Under the pieces are notes generated by a model. It was not told the DNA's origin. It did not search any database and saw only the letters and a program-made list of their open reading frames with translations. Shown here piece by piece: positions 31,985 to 43,835 of a stretch of DNA of 64,000 nucleotides (the stretch's first letter is position 1; each line of letters opens with the position of its first letter). Position numbers and translations under genes: made by a program. Source of the stretch: Paralithodes platypus. Lineage: Eukaryota; Arthropoda; Malacostraca; Decapoda; Lithodidae. The stretch is taken from the NCBI GenBank assembly GCA_032716605.1, contig CM064480.1, positions 23,709,651 to 23,773,650 of the forward strand. Direction: 5' to 3'.

Positions 31985-34609
31985 TTATGGTGGTGGAGTT
32001 GGCGGTGGTGGACGCTTCGCCGGCTGGCTGGCGTTGGCAGAAGCCGGGCCCTGACCTGGCTTATTATAGCCGCGTCCTTTCTGACCTGAAAACCTACCCT
32101 GTCTATGCCTGAACTGACCTTGAGTGGAGGAGGACTTAGGTGGAAAAAAGGGCTTAGATCCCCCCGGCTGAGCCTTAGCGACTGGCCTGGGTTTGGGGAA
32201 GTTAAAGGCAGGTTTCTTAGAAGGGGTGGGACTGTGTTTAACGGCCTGAGCCATATTAAAAACCGTTCGCCACACTTCAGGGGACATTAAAGAGGGAGTG
32301 AGCACTGGTGACATGACCACCTGATTCGCAATGCGATCAGGCAGTTTTCGGACTAAGGACATTCTAAGATCTTGTCTCGCTCGTACCGCCTCAAGCAAGG
32401 CAGTGCGTACGTCACCTAATGATTGGATTGACGACTGAAGAAGCAGTCGCCGGGACAATTCAACCGAACGTCTGGCATCCGCGTCTGCGATTGCCTGAGT
32501 GGACCGGAGCAAAGACTTTGCTACCTGTTGAGACACTATGTATTGAGAGAACATGCGAAAAGCTTTCCCCCGTAGCCTAAATTCACGGTCTAGGTGAGTT
32601 GGGGTAGGGGTAGTGAAAGGGTCTTTTAGCTCACAAAGATTAATTTTAGGGGCAGCTAAGAAAGCAAACAAGGCTGAAGGGACTCCACCGGCAGAACACA
32701 CTGGCATGGAGAACCAAGAATGAGTATCTTGAGGGATCTGGTGGGAAGTTTTGGAAGTAAATGTGGTCGCAAAGTTTTGAGCCTCTGTCTCCCATTCCAA
32801 CCAAGGTCCTGGACCCAACTGCCCCACCTTCAAGACTGGATTAGCTGCCGCGTCTGTGACGGTTTGCAAATCGAGTTCTGGAGTGAGAGCTGACAGTGTC
32901 TTAATGTCATTAAACCCATCATGCTTAGACCAGTCAGAAAACAATCTTGAAGCTGAGGCAGGGGGTAAAGCAGGCTTAGCAGTATAAACAAAATAGTCCT
33001 GGTGATAATAACTAGGTATAGCCTTGATGTTGACATCTAGCACATTCCCCAAAGTATCCAAGGCCCTTAATTTCTTAAATTTATTGCCCTGGATGACCCA
33101 CTCACACGGCACTGGGAGCTCCCCTGACAAGGTAGGTTGGGCTAGCTCTGGTTTAGTGGGGATCAAAAGGACCCATGACTCGTCTGGTCCGTAAAGTAAG
33201 GGCATAGCTACGTTTTTGAGAGGCGCTCTGTCTAGAGGGGGCGGATTGACATCCGTTACAACCCTTACATTCGAAGTGGTCAATGCCGCCGTAGCAGGCC
33301 TAGTAACCACCGATGGTGACATAGAGGGGGGGTGAGGGATCTGAGTCAAAGCAATAGAAGTCATCAGAGGCCGTACCGTAGAGCTTGTCGTGGGAGCTCC
33401 CAAGTTCACTGTGGGAGTTTCCTGCTGTTGGCCAAAAAATCTAGATAAAGCATTAACAAGTAGCCCATCAATTTCCTGTGCAGTGACAAATTGATTTGAT
33501 GATGTACTCACTGGTGAATCATTAAGATCTTGTGCGGCATCGAAGCCTGAACCTGACTCTTGCCCTTCCATATCCGATATCATCGAAACCTCGTCTTTGT
33601 CATCCTGGTCCTCCTGAGAAGATCCCGCCGAAGCTGGGGTACCATCTTGTTGCCAAGATAAGTTAGGAAGAGAGGAAGGGATCGCCGCGTCCCGGTGGAC
33701 GTCAGCCACTGTGCGAATAGTTTGAGCCGGAGGTTGGTGGACAGGCCCCGGACGAGAATATCGCCAAACACCTAGGCCTTGGCCTATACTCCCGTGGGAG
33801 TCTGAAACACTCTCAACCACTGAGCCCTCTGAACCCTCCAACTCCAGGGTTAAAATGTTAATGGGTAAATCATCTTTAGGTACAGGTACTACACTGGACC
33901 CTTGAGACCGAACACAAACTCTGTCTGGGGTAGAGGTATGACGAGAAGCACTAGAAACAGGTGAGTGTCGGTAGGCCTTTCTATCATGGGAATCCTTTTT
34001 TGAAGATTTATGGCTGCGGTGTGACCGTGAACTACTCTTTGATTTGGAGGATTTATCGCCGTGACCCCTGGTGGAACTTTCTGTCTTACTCCGCTTACTC
34101 GATGGTGAAGAGGCAAGACTGGGTGGCTGGTGTCTAAGGGGTGACCTAGACCTAGATCTCGCCCGAGACGAGGAGACTGCCGCCGGGGGTGTAGGCTCAC
34201 GGTGACGTTTCGAAGTAGCAGGGGCAGGAGATGACACAGAACCCTGTCCAGTCTCCGCCGGCTTATGACTAGTTACTCGAGAGGAACGTTTATTAGGGGG
34301 AGGGTGCTCAAGAAGAAGCTTATCCCAAAGAGGGACGTTGTCACATTGAAGTGACTTATGAGCCACAATCGTAGTATACGCTGACATTTGTTGCCGAACT
34401 TCTCGTAAGGCGACCGCTGCGGTCTTATCATTATCATGGAGGACTTTGACACTTAGTTGGGAGCAAAAGGAACAGTTGCGCATCACCCACAGACCTCTTG
34501 AACGGTCTAGACATTTAACACACCTGATACAAAGAGTGTGCGCAAAAAGAGGGACACCGGCAGAGGTTGCATTAATGCATAAAGCAAAAACTGGGGCAAA
34601 GGTAGCCAT
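31985..34609 (-). CDS. DIRS Gag-like protein
   Basis: This is an intact 874-residue frame. The N-terminus has a Cys cluster (CIRCVKC, then CSFC) that could bind zinc. Residues about 110-250 are Ser/Arg/Lys-rich (SRARSRSRSP), followed by an acidic Ser-rich segment, a likely globular middle (about 480-780) and a basic Gly/Lys-rich C-terminus ending in a Pro run. This layout matches the first ORF of DIRS elements, thought to be the structural nucleic-acid-binding protein. The assignment is by position and composition, not by a recognised domain. Confidence 0.75.
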   Translation of the reverse strand: MATFAPVFALCINATSAGVPLFAHTLCIRCVKCLDRSRGLWVMRNCSFCSQLSVKVLHDNDKTAAVALREVRQQMSAYTTIVAHKSLQCDNVPLWDKLLLEHPPPNKRSSRVTSHKPAETGQGSVSSPAPATSKRHREPTPPAAVSSSRARSRSRSPLRHQPPSLASSPSSKRSKTESSTRGHGDKSSKSKSSSRSHRSHKSSKKDSHDRKAYRHSPVSSASRHTSTPDRVCVRSQGSSVVPVPKDDLPINILTLELEGSEGSVVESVSDSHGSIGQGLGVWRYSRPGPVHQPPAQTIRTVADVHRDAAIPSSLPNLSWQQDGTPASAGSSQEDQDDKDEVSMISDMEGQESGSGFDAAQDLNDSPVSTSSNQFVTAQEIDGLLVNALSRFFGQQQETPTVNLGAPTTSSTVRPLMTSIALTQIPHPPSMSPSVVTRPATAALTTSNVRVVTDVNPPPLDRAPLKNVAMPLLYGPDESWVLLIPTKPELAQPTLSGELPVPCEWVIQGNKFKKLRALDTLGNVLDVNIKAIPSYYHQDYFVYTAKPALPPASASRLFSDWSKHDGFNDIKTLSALTPELDLQTVTDAAANPVLKVGQLGPGPWLEWETEAQNFATTFTSKTSHQIPQDTHSWFSMPVCSAGGVPSALFAFLAAPKINLCELKDPFTTPTPTHLDREFRLRGKAFRMFSQYIVSQQVAKSLLRSTQAIADADARRSVELSRRLLLQSSIQSLGDVRTALLEAVRARQDLRMSLVRKLPDRIANQVVMSPVLTPSLMSPEVWRTVFNMAQAVKHSPTPSKKPAFNFPKPRPVAKAQPGGSKPFFPPKSSSTQGQFRHRQGRFSGQKGRGYNKPGQGPASANASQPAKRPPPPTPPP

Positions 34610-36459
34610 GACAAAGACTGGTGGGAACTTACTGCAGGGTCTGTATTGGTCCGCCGGGGCCCAGCCCTGGAAAAAAGGAAAATTTCCAGGAATTAATGCT
34701 CATGAGGTTAACCCAAAATGATCGCATACAAGTGTTCATAACCCGCCGGATAACGAGACGTAATCTCACAATGATTACAGCTCGTTACGCGGCGGGGTTC
34801 TATTAAGATATCCGAATATCTAGACATGTCTTTAAGAAAGTTTTAAGAATACCCTCTGACATAATATAAAAGACCAGTATGGCGTTTATAAAGTCTTTCT
34901 GGCGGTGACTGTTACAAGATTCAATTTTGAAAACAACCCCCCACAAAGACGCCGGCCCCTGAATTATCTAGCAGATTAACACAGGGCAGGCTGATACGAG
35001 ACCTGACTTCTAATGAATTGCCACATAGATCGCCGTATGGTGAAGGCGGCGATACATAGCCGTATCTCTCAATTCATTGGGTAACTAGCTTGAATTGTAA
35101 ATTCCGTATTTCCCCCTCCCAGGAGCACCCGCCGGGTGTGGCCAATTTATAAAAAATACGTTAACCCTAATTGAGCCTTCGATCGCCGTAAGAGTGAGGG
35201 CGGCGATACATATAGTATCACTAAAATGGACCGGTTAACTAAACTGAATTACCAATTCGTTCATCCCACCTTAACAAGGTACACCCGCCGGGTGAGATCT
35301 GATGTCTTAAACGTTAACCCCATAAGTTCCGATCCCCACTTCTTTGTAAAAGATCGCCGGGGAGGAAAGCCCACAACAACAGCTAGGGTTTTTCCTTTGG
35401 TTTGTAAAACCAGGTAGAAAAACTACATAACATATGTCCGCATGAACAATGTTAGATGGGTACCACCAATCCGCCAGGAATCAAAGGGAGCCTGAAACAG
35501 GCACCAACATAGAGACGCAGTCTTGGAGAGCCACAGACACCAACTCTCCGGGGACACCAGCCTGTTTTGAAACCACGCGTGGCCAAACACGGCTCACGGC
35601 CGGAGTTTTCATGGTGAAACCGAGAAAACCCCGCCGGAAAGTAACCCACCCCGAACAGACACCATCTGAACGCACATAGGACCCGAGAGATAGCCAAAGC
35701 ACGACTAACCTAGGGACCACAAATATAATCCGTGGAATTAGCCAATACACAACTAAACCAGGAAACAAACATAGTCCGTGGAATTAGCCAATACACAACT
35801 AAACCCGGATACACATGACACAGTAGGACATATTTATAAAATAAATCAATAACAATTGTACATGTGGCAAAGCTACGAGCGGCTGGCTAGGCCTAAGCAA
35901 ACGGCACAAGAAATGTTGAGATATAAACAAAAAGCACTGGAAATATAACAACAGGAACCACCGCCAACACACCACTGTAGCAAAAACTTCCGACGAAGGG
36001 AAGACCGACTCGGGACCCAGAAAAAACTTCACTAAGTGAAGAAAAATACGCTGGGAACGTCAGCAAAGCAACGCTACATCATCAGAAAGATAAAAGGCAG
36101 CGGAAATAATCGCGTAATGAAAGCCGCCTGCATCACAAGCTACTATAATTCAACTATGAAAAAAAAATTCACCTGTCCACAACAGGACCACGAGGGTACA
36201 TCCGAAATAGATGCCCCAAACACACGACCCAAAATACACTGCACTGCGGGCAACCAGCCCAGGACACTCCTGCTACGCATATCCTAACCTTACTCGATAC
36301 ATCCCGGAGTAAACAAATGAGAAAAAACTCACTAGGGACGCAGCAAATGCGGAACCAGCGGAGCGTGGAGAGACACGTCCGGGCCGGCTGATCGCAGAGC
36401 AGAGAAGGAAGAATGACGCCTGAATCAGCGTCTGGTCAAAGATCCACACAAGTACATCC
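34610..36459 (-). repeat. DIRS upstream region with GCCGGC-rich hairpin units
   Basis: There is no gene in this 1.85 kb. 34610-35380 holds at least three units with GATCGCCG...GGCGAT stems and CCCGCCGGGT palindromes, and 35410-36459 repeats 27487-28540. Short 45-bp repeats with CCGTGGAATTAGCCAATACA lie at 35730-35810. Confidence 0.65.
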
Positions 36460-36700
36460 ACGATATGATGGATAGTTATTCTTATTTTCTTTTTGTTTTA
36501 TTGTTTACGAAGTTTTTTCGTAGTGAGAACCCAATTCATAATGACTGAAGCCATGAGTGAGGTCGCGTGCGCTCATGATGAAGGCTCCTCAGATTTTAAA
36601 TGCTCTGCGCGGTAGATTCAAACTACGGCGGATTAGTGTTTGAAGAGGATGCCTTATGTAATAGGCATGTTCGTCAATGATGGAGGGGCCACTAATAAAT
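36460..36700. repeat. DIRS right inverted terminal repeat
   Basis: The reverse complement of this stretch matches 13935-14210 and 14730-15000 at the left edge, and a direct copy lies at 28550-28788. It ends ACTAATAAAT beside Gypsy pol. Confidence 0.75.
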
Positions 36701-37709
36701 TAGGGGCTTGGATTAGCTTTTGTTTCAAAGTGTTAAACGCGAGGTCTCTTTCAGGTGTCCAGGTGAACGGGGTGTCTTTGGGGGTGAGTTGGTGGAGGGG
36801 TCTGGCTATGGTGGCAAAGTGGGAGATGAAACGTCTGTAGTATGTGGCTAAACCTAGAAACGAACGTACTCGTTTAACAGTGGTGGGTGGGGGTTGGTTT
36901 TGTATGGCTTGAAGTTTCTTTGGGTCTGGTGCAATACCATGTTCAGATATTACGTGGCCGAGGAAATCTACCTTATTTCGGGCAATCTCGCACTTTGAGG
37001 GTTTTAATTTCAACCCGGCGGCTCGGATTCTTTGAAGGACTTGTCTCAACCTGAGGAGGTGTTCTTCCCAGGTTGGTGAGTACACAATAATATCGTCTAG
37101 ATAGGCTAGGCAGGTTTCCCAGGTTAGGCCATGTAATACCGCTTCCATCAAACGGGAGAAAGTGGCGGGTCCGTTACAGAGGCCAAAAGGTAGGACGTTA
37201 AATTCGTAGTGGTGGCCACCACTAGTGGAAAATGCTGTTTTCTCTTGGTCCTCGGCCTTGATAGGCACTTGCCAATACCCTGCTTGCAAGTCGAGGGTAG
37301 TGAACCATCTGGATCCGTATAGGGAGTCAAGGGAATCGTCTATCCGGGGTAATGGCGTAGCGTCTTTAATGGTTACGTCATTCAACCTCCTGTAATCGAC
37401 GCAAAATCGGGTTGACCCATCTTTCTTTTTTACTAGGACAACAGGGGAAGACCAGGGACTAATGGACGGGGTGGCAATACCGGCCTCTAACATCTCTTGG
37501 ACTTGGCATTCCTCTTCCTGACGTTGTATGGGATTTTTTCTACAGGATGGTTGTCGTATGGGGGGGCCTGTGGTGTTAATGATGTATTGTTCTACATCGG
37601 TCTGTCCGATTTTGGTGGGTTGTTGGGCAAACATGTCACTGAACTCTAGCAATAGGTCGTACATGCCGTGTTTTTGGTGGTCGGATAATGTGTCCGGGAG
37701 AGGGGGCAA
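36701..37709 (-). pseudogene. GypA copy 2 reverse transcriptase
   Basis: The frame shows the full Gypsy RT: SPWSSPVVLVKKKDGS, FCVDYRRLN, LDLQAGYWQV, LPFGLCNGPATF, AYLDDIIVYS and the thumb FLGLATYYRRFI. It ends at QAPNL, where the DIRS cluster begins; RNase H continues at 13887. Upstream, at 37710-37715, a one-base deletion compared with copy 1 shifts the frame from the linker. RT is therefore well conserved but cut off from both neighbours. Confidence 0.9.
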
Positions 37710-39271
37710 TTGGAGCTGGTAGGGGTGTCATTAAAATCTATGGGGAGGTCATCAAAAGTTTCGAGGTCTCCTATAATGAGACCTTTTGGTAATGTCAGGG
37801 ATTCCTCAGAGATATTTGCCACGAGAATGTGGTTGATGCGAGCGGAAATGATGGCGGGTTGTAAGAGGCAACGATTGGGGTTGGTGGACGTGGTAGTGGG
37901 GGAAAATATCATGTGAGTTTGGGGTATGGGTCGAAGGTTCACCCATTTTTGATGGCAGGGGGGAATTTGGCATTTATCTTGAACTACAGCTGGGCTAATG
38001 ATGGTGGGGGATCGACTGGCGAGCAGGTGCTTGGTACGCATAAGGGGGGAAAGGTCACTTTGGTGGGGGTCACGCGTGAGGGGGGGATTAACGGCGCGTG
38101 TGAGAGGATCAGTGGGGCGCGGTGTGAGGGAGTTAGAAAACGGAATTTGTTGGAGGGTTGGTGGGGGAAGAGTGAGGTATAGAAAATGGGTTATTGGTGG
38201 AGGACTGATGTAAGGATTAGTGGTTGTTAGAAGGACGAATTTGGGGAGTTTTGTCGGTGGCAGTGACGGTTTGTTTGGAGTTTATATGGATTTGGTGGTT
38301 TTGTTTGTCATGAGAGGGCGAGCTAAGTGTGGGATTTTGAAGTTTTCTAGGGGTGTGAATTGTGTGGGGGTGGAAGGGAGCTACTGACGGAAAACTGTCA
38401 CAAGGGGGATTGGGGTGGGTGTGGAATAGCTGGACATTTCTGGGGGCATGGTGGGAACATAGTTGTGTCCCTCGGTCGGCACGCGTGAGGGGAGGATTAA
38501 CGGCGCGTGCGGGCGGGTCAGGGTGGTGAGAGGTGAGCGAGTTAGAAAACGGGATTTGTTGGTGGGACTGCGGAGGGTTGGTGGGGGAAGAGTTAGGTGT
38601 AGAACATGGGTTATTGGTGGAGGACTGGTGTATTGATTTGGGGTTGTTAACAGGACGAATGTGGAGAATTTTCTTGGTGGCAGTAACGGTCTGGTTAGAG
38701 GTTATCTGGGACTGGTGAGTTTGTTTGTCATGAGAGGGCGAGTCAAGTGTGGGGTTGTGAAGTTTTCTAGGGGTGTGAATTGTGTGGGGGGGAAAGGGAG
38801 CTACTGACGGAAAACTGTCACAAGGGAAATTGTGTTGGTTGTGGGATAGCTGAACATTTCTGGGGGCATGGGGGAAACATTGTTGGGTACATAGGTCGGC
38901 ATTTTCCTTGGAAACATGTGTACATAAACATTAATTTTGATAGAATTATGGTTACATATATCCGAGTCTGTCCTGAAAACATGGGAGGATTTATCCTGGA
39001 CAGAGTTACGAGAATTGAGGGGATTACCGAGAGGGAGTTGCTTGGACTTGTCTTCTTTCGTTTGTTGAGGCAATTTTTTTACTGAATTGAGTGATATTTT
39101 GAGAGAACTCGGGGCAAGGGGAGGGTTTAGGAGTTACCTTAGTGCTAGCTGCAACTTGGTAACCCTGACTCAGGGTTTGTTGAGGGGGAAGGTGTTTTTT
39201 GTTTTTGTGAATGGGTTTCTGCGTGATTGGTTTGTCAGAGGCTTTGGGTTGGATTTTTTTTTGGAATGAGA
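37646..39271 (-). pseudogene. GypA copy 2 protease-RT linker
   Basis: This matches 670-2220 of copy 1, including the two tandem 410-bp units (about 38071-38900). Frames are broken several times. The segments at 37646-38041 and 38801-39073 are the longest coherent pieces and correspond to the linker near RT and the Lys/Gln-rich part after protease. Confidence 0.6.
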
Positions 39272-39646
39272 TCAGCCTTTGACCGCAGTCAACCTGGGCC
39301 TGGAGTTTTTGAAGGAGGTCAAGTCCAAGGAAAACATCGTAATGTTTACAGTGGGAGGAAAATACTGTGAACGTGTGATAACAACGAGCATGGGGGCAGG
39401 AGTAGTTACTGACAGGGGCAAAGTGTCTCCTAGGAGATTTAAGTAAGTATCAGCAGCTGAGATTAGTTCTGCTTTGGTGGTTAACAAGGGGCCAAATAGT
39501 CGGTGGTGTTGATCATAATAAGACTTGAACAAACATGACTTGGCAGCTCCCGTCTCGATTAACAAGCGGACAGGAATGTCCTTGATTTTGGCCATGTAAT
39601 AAATGGGGGCAGTGCGGTCAGTTATGGCGTCCCCCGCCGAGGCCAT
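39272..39646 (-). pseudogene. GypA copy 2 protease, catalytic Asp changed
   Basis: This matches the copy 1 protease, but the active site reads IETGA in place of IDTGA (GAG for GAC), which removes the catalytic Asp. A deleted G in a G run near 39393 shifts the frame about 85 residues in, so the second half is out of frame. Protease activity is therefore not expected from this copy. Confidence 0.85.
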
Positions 39647-40617
39647 CTTGGGCGGGGGTACTTTAAAAATCCTGGGGGTCGGTATCTACCTCCTCCAGGG
39701 TTTCCTCGGTATCCTCTGAGGTCATGCATGATAGGGGCTATTTCTCCAGTGTGCCTTTCCTCCATTTCTTCCTCTTGTCCCAACTCCTCTTCATTTACAG
39801 AAATGCGAGGAGTAAAGGGGCGAGGTTTGGCAGAGTCACGAATTTGATGGAGGGCACACTGAGCATTACAGGCAGTGAAATCATAGGGGTTGATAATTAC
39901 TAAGGTAGGGTTTTTACTTTGGTAGGTGTTGTAGGTTTTGTTCCGGTTGAAGATTCTGCGTGGCTGGGTAGGTTGGAACCGGGGTCTACTGGGTTGGGGC
40001 TTGCCGGAAGGGTAGGTGGGTCTGTTGTGGAAGGATGAGGATGGGTAGGCATTCTTGGAGTTTTGGTGGTCGGGGTGCTGCGGGTGTGTGGGAAACCTCT
40101 TGATTACAGCGATTTGGGTGGGTGCTTCTGTGCGCACGGCCAAAATACGTCGGATCGTGATGAGATCTTTTTGGTATCCGACGAAATCGTGCACACGGAA
40201 ATGGTCTTTTACTGCTGAGGGCAATATTGATACAAGGTTGACCAGAATCTGCTGCTCTTGTTGGATTCTGGTCAATGTGGGGAAAGAAACTTTTATGTGT
40301 TGGGCGATCTTATTCACTGTGGCATCTAGATCGCCTTCGAATTTAGTGTCTTGGATACGGGTGTGGGCCACGAAAACGCCCAACGAAGGCTTAATGGCTT
40401 CTATCACTATTGGGCGAAATTCGTCCCATGTGAGAGCAGGGTGCACTTGGTAGGCAACCAGGGAAACGGCTTTTCCCAGGTGCGTTAATGTCACGGCTAT
40501 TTTTTCTGCATCCGTGGTATAAACTACGGGTACGGGTTTCACTATGTCCATGAACGTTTCGATCTCGTAAGTTTCTCCATCATAATGTGGGATGGGAATG
40601 TGAGAACGGTGCGCCAT
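39622..40617 (-). pseudogene. GypA copy 2 Gag, C-terminal frameshift
   Basis: The start is MAHRSH at 40615-40617, though the frame is open to 40830 across the primer site and U5. The capsid-like region is as in copy 1. A 4-bp CATG duplication near 39725 shifts the last residues, so the acidic tail is lost and the frame overruns the normal stop into the protease region. There is no CCHC motif. Confidence 0.85.
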
Positions 40618-40698
40618 GATGTTATCGTGTTCTGGCTGTTCCAAACTTGCAATGTAATGCAACCTTTTATCCGAATCAAGAACCACCGCTGCCGCCAA

Positions 40699-43600
40699 TG
40701 TTATGCCCTGTTTTAATACATGATTAACTTGGGTAATGTGAGTTCTAACTGACTGGGTATATAATGCTGCATGCACAATACAAGGTATGAGGAATAGAGA
40801 ACACAAAATAAACACACGGTAACAAGACACACGATCACGTTTAAGAGAAGGTTAATAGGAGCATAAGAAAGTATGATATAGAATAATGATAGAAATGAAC
40901 CGCTAGCATTAGTGGATCTGGATGGAGCCTAGTCTCCCACTTCCAACGTTCAGGTATACTCTTCTGATCACTGGTTTGGTTCGCAAGTTTATATACTGGA
41001 AGACCTCAATGTTACCTATAGATTCAATTTCACTAATTAGATTTATTACTGGCAGGTCTGGTGCACAAGTAGTAGTTCACAGACTAGAATTAGACATACG
41101 TATGTTTTAGAGCACGGGAATTCTAGTAACCTCAGGGGGGTACTGATCTAAGTTTTATATTCTTATGGCAGAAATACGTAGAACACAAATCAGTGGGCGA
41201 ATGTTAGATATCACTAGGGTTTTACTTCTATGTAATAATATCTGGATAAAGGTAATTACGAGAGTTAATGTCGCCTGTTAATTAATAAACACTGATACGC
41301 TTAGCACTTCCCAAATGAAATGGTTATATATGAATTACACTGGGCAAAGATATAACCACTTCATAGAAAGATTAATAAGTGAATTTCTAATTAGTACTGT
41401 AACACATTAGTACTAATAAAGTGAATCTTGGGTAGTATTTGGTTGGTCTGGTCCTGGTTATCTTGCGTCCGTGATGTTGGGGGTTAACGACTGGTTCCGC
41501 GGCCGTCCAGGTGGTCCATATGTAGGAAGTTCTCAAGACGGATCTCTTGGCGATCGTTGCTGGCTACACGCTTATATACCCACTGGTGTGTGTGAAGGTT
41601 ATAAGGTGCACGTAGATTTCTTGTACGTGGACAGATGCTTCTATCTCAAATCTGCCACGGAGTCTGCCGGCTCTGGAATCTCAAATCTCAGGAACAACAC
41701 AAGGGCAGAGCTAGAGATCAACTTAAGGGGGCCAGCCACTGGTTGGTGTCTATCTTTCAACTGATTTTACTGGGGGCGGGGGCTGGGTTTATAGGCTCGG
41801 TTTTGGACCCTGTAGGCCATAGGGATCTCGAGTCTTATGAAATTATTTGAGCTCTCAATAGATACGGGGACTAAGGTGGAGTACTGTTGTGGCACATGGC
41901 TATAGGGAGCCTTCATAATGTGATATAACTGAGCCTTAGTAAGATGTACTATTTTGGCTATATTGGAAGTATTTAGGGGAGGGAGACTGGATCTACTTTG
42001 CGAGGAGGACTGGGCCAGCTGTGATAGGAGCGTCTCTCTTATATTACTCAGTCTTCATTCTATGGTATAGCTGAGGTGCTAATTTGATTATCCGAGTATG
42101 CAAAAAAGGTGAATGGGTTGTTGTGGGTTAATAGAGGTTAGTAAAGGGGTTAGTCATGCATGGTTAGTTCATTGATAGGAAGAATTCCTGTGCTACCTGG
42201 CAATGACCCGGAAGTCAAAACAGGGGTCAGGTATACCTCCGCAGGGGTGGGGGTCTCCGTTTTCGGGTGGGTAAAAAGGGGTAGCTGTGCGCCCTCTCTC
42301 CGGGATGGTCGTCCGGCGGCTGTGGCTAGGGGCTTGCCATATCACAAGTGTTTGTAATAACCCTCTGTTTATGAGACAGATGTGTGTGTTCTTAATACCA
42401 AAACCGAAGGTGCCTTGACTAGCTGGTTTAATCGGTTGGTTGTTAATTGTATGGCTTGCTGGATGTGGTGGAGACTGGGTTGCTAACTCTGCCACATTTA
42501 TCTGGAAGTATGGCAATAGAAGTTAGTCACTGGCGAGGCGGCTAGCCTCGCACTGACGATCATTGGGTGCAGGGTTGTGAATGGGTTGTGAGGGAATAGA
42601 TGGCATGCAAAGGGTTAGTAAAGTTCTAATGTTGTTCCGGCCTACTAAGGGAAGGTAGGCTGGATTGGAGTATATATATAAAAGGTTGGAGAGCGTTAGC
42701 AACGGAAAAATCAAGGATCTTCAAGAGGTATGAGGGAGAGGCTAGGTCGGAAAAGAGTCGAGGAGCGCGAGGTGTTAATGAGAGGGAGAGAGTTCAGGGG
42801 ACTACGTGGAAGTTTGACCCTAAGGTCTCCGGGCGTGGGGGTGGCATTAGGCTACAGTTGATATTGGAGTTTGGGGGGAAATGACAGTGAAAGTACGTTA
42901 GCCAAATGCTACCGGGGGATGAGCAAATACGGGGTGGTATATGAGTCTGGAAAAGATAGAATCATGTGGACTGTTGGGCTGTGGGGGAAAAGGAGGTTAA
43001 CTATAGGTGTGTGCTTAACTGTGGATAAAGTAGGGAAAAACATGGTGTATTATTACTCGTCAATACGATGGTTATGGATACTGTTACTCTGACACTATTT
43101 CTTGCTGGTCCAGTTGTTCCTGGGAGCTGCGTTTTCTATGATATATACACCAAAGAAAACGACAGTTCGTAGGGTTAACTTCGGTATTGTTTCGTGATGA
43201 AAGTGGTCGATACAATGGTAACAGAGGGTTGTATATACAATCCCTGGTTGGGGTAAGCATTAAGTTATAGCATGGTGGCTAACATCCTCAGTCATGGCTG
43301 TCTAGGTCTTACGGGAGTAATGGTTCTATATACACTGGTGTACCCGTGGGTATCGTAGTTTCTTATCAATTAGGACATGGGGTTGTTAACATACTACTTC
43401 TCGGATGGAAGAACATACATAGATTTATGGGGGCGGTTGGTCTCCAGAAACTTAGTCTGGCAAGACAAGGTATTTTAAGGGGTGAACATATTATTTCTCG
43501 GATGGGAGAACATACATAGATTTATGGGGGCAGTTGGTCTTCAGAACTTAGTCTGGCAAGACAAGGTATTTTAAGGGGTGAACAAATTACTTCTCGGATG

Positions 43601-43835
43601 GAAGAACATACATAGATTTATGGCTGTCTGAACTGGTTGCATTGGCTCAACCTAGGGACAGGGCATGGGTGTTTTAATATGAATGTGTATTCCTGTTCAT
43701 CATCATGTAGGTAGAGTCTGGCGGGTAAGAGGTGTAGGACACGAAGCAAAATGGAGTAGTGTGGACTGTGGATACGAAGGAGGTGATTAGAAGACGTCTA
43801 ACAATTGTGGAAAAGTAAATGGAAGAGATGAACAC
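40699..43835 (-). mobile_element. GypA LTR (5' LTR of copy 2, first block), cut by GypB
   Basis: It begins TGTTATGCCC on the plus strand and matches 3655-10022 of the shared LTR without the LINE. The intact L2 target site reads ACCGAAGGTGCC near 42403-42414. It is broken at 43835 by the GypB LTR; AACAC at 43831-43835 is the left target duplicate. The TATA box is at 41571-41578 (minus). Confidence 0.85.

Larger units (their letters stand above)
13888..36700. mobile_element. DIRS cluster inserted in GypA pol
   Basis: Gypsy coding sequence stops at GCGACGATA on the left and resumes at AGGGGCTTGG on the right. Joining the two sides across one shared TA restores the codon order seen in GypB pol. 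The left edge carries two tandem terminal units and the right edge carries the inverted terminal repeat. Inside are one fairly complete DIRS element (28789-36700) and an internally deleted derivative (13888-28788), which has two LINEs inserted. Confidence 0.7.
28789..36700 (-). mobile_element. DIRS1-like element, near complete
   Basis: On the minus strand the order is upstream non-coding region, gag-like ORF, RT-RNase H and an overlapping tyrosine recombinase. There is no integrase and no protease, which is diagnostic for DIRS. It ends on the right with the terminal repeat (36460-36700), whose reverse complement forms the left edge of the cluster. It lacks its own left terminal repeat and abuts the right end of the neighbouring derivative. 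Confidence 0.85.
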
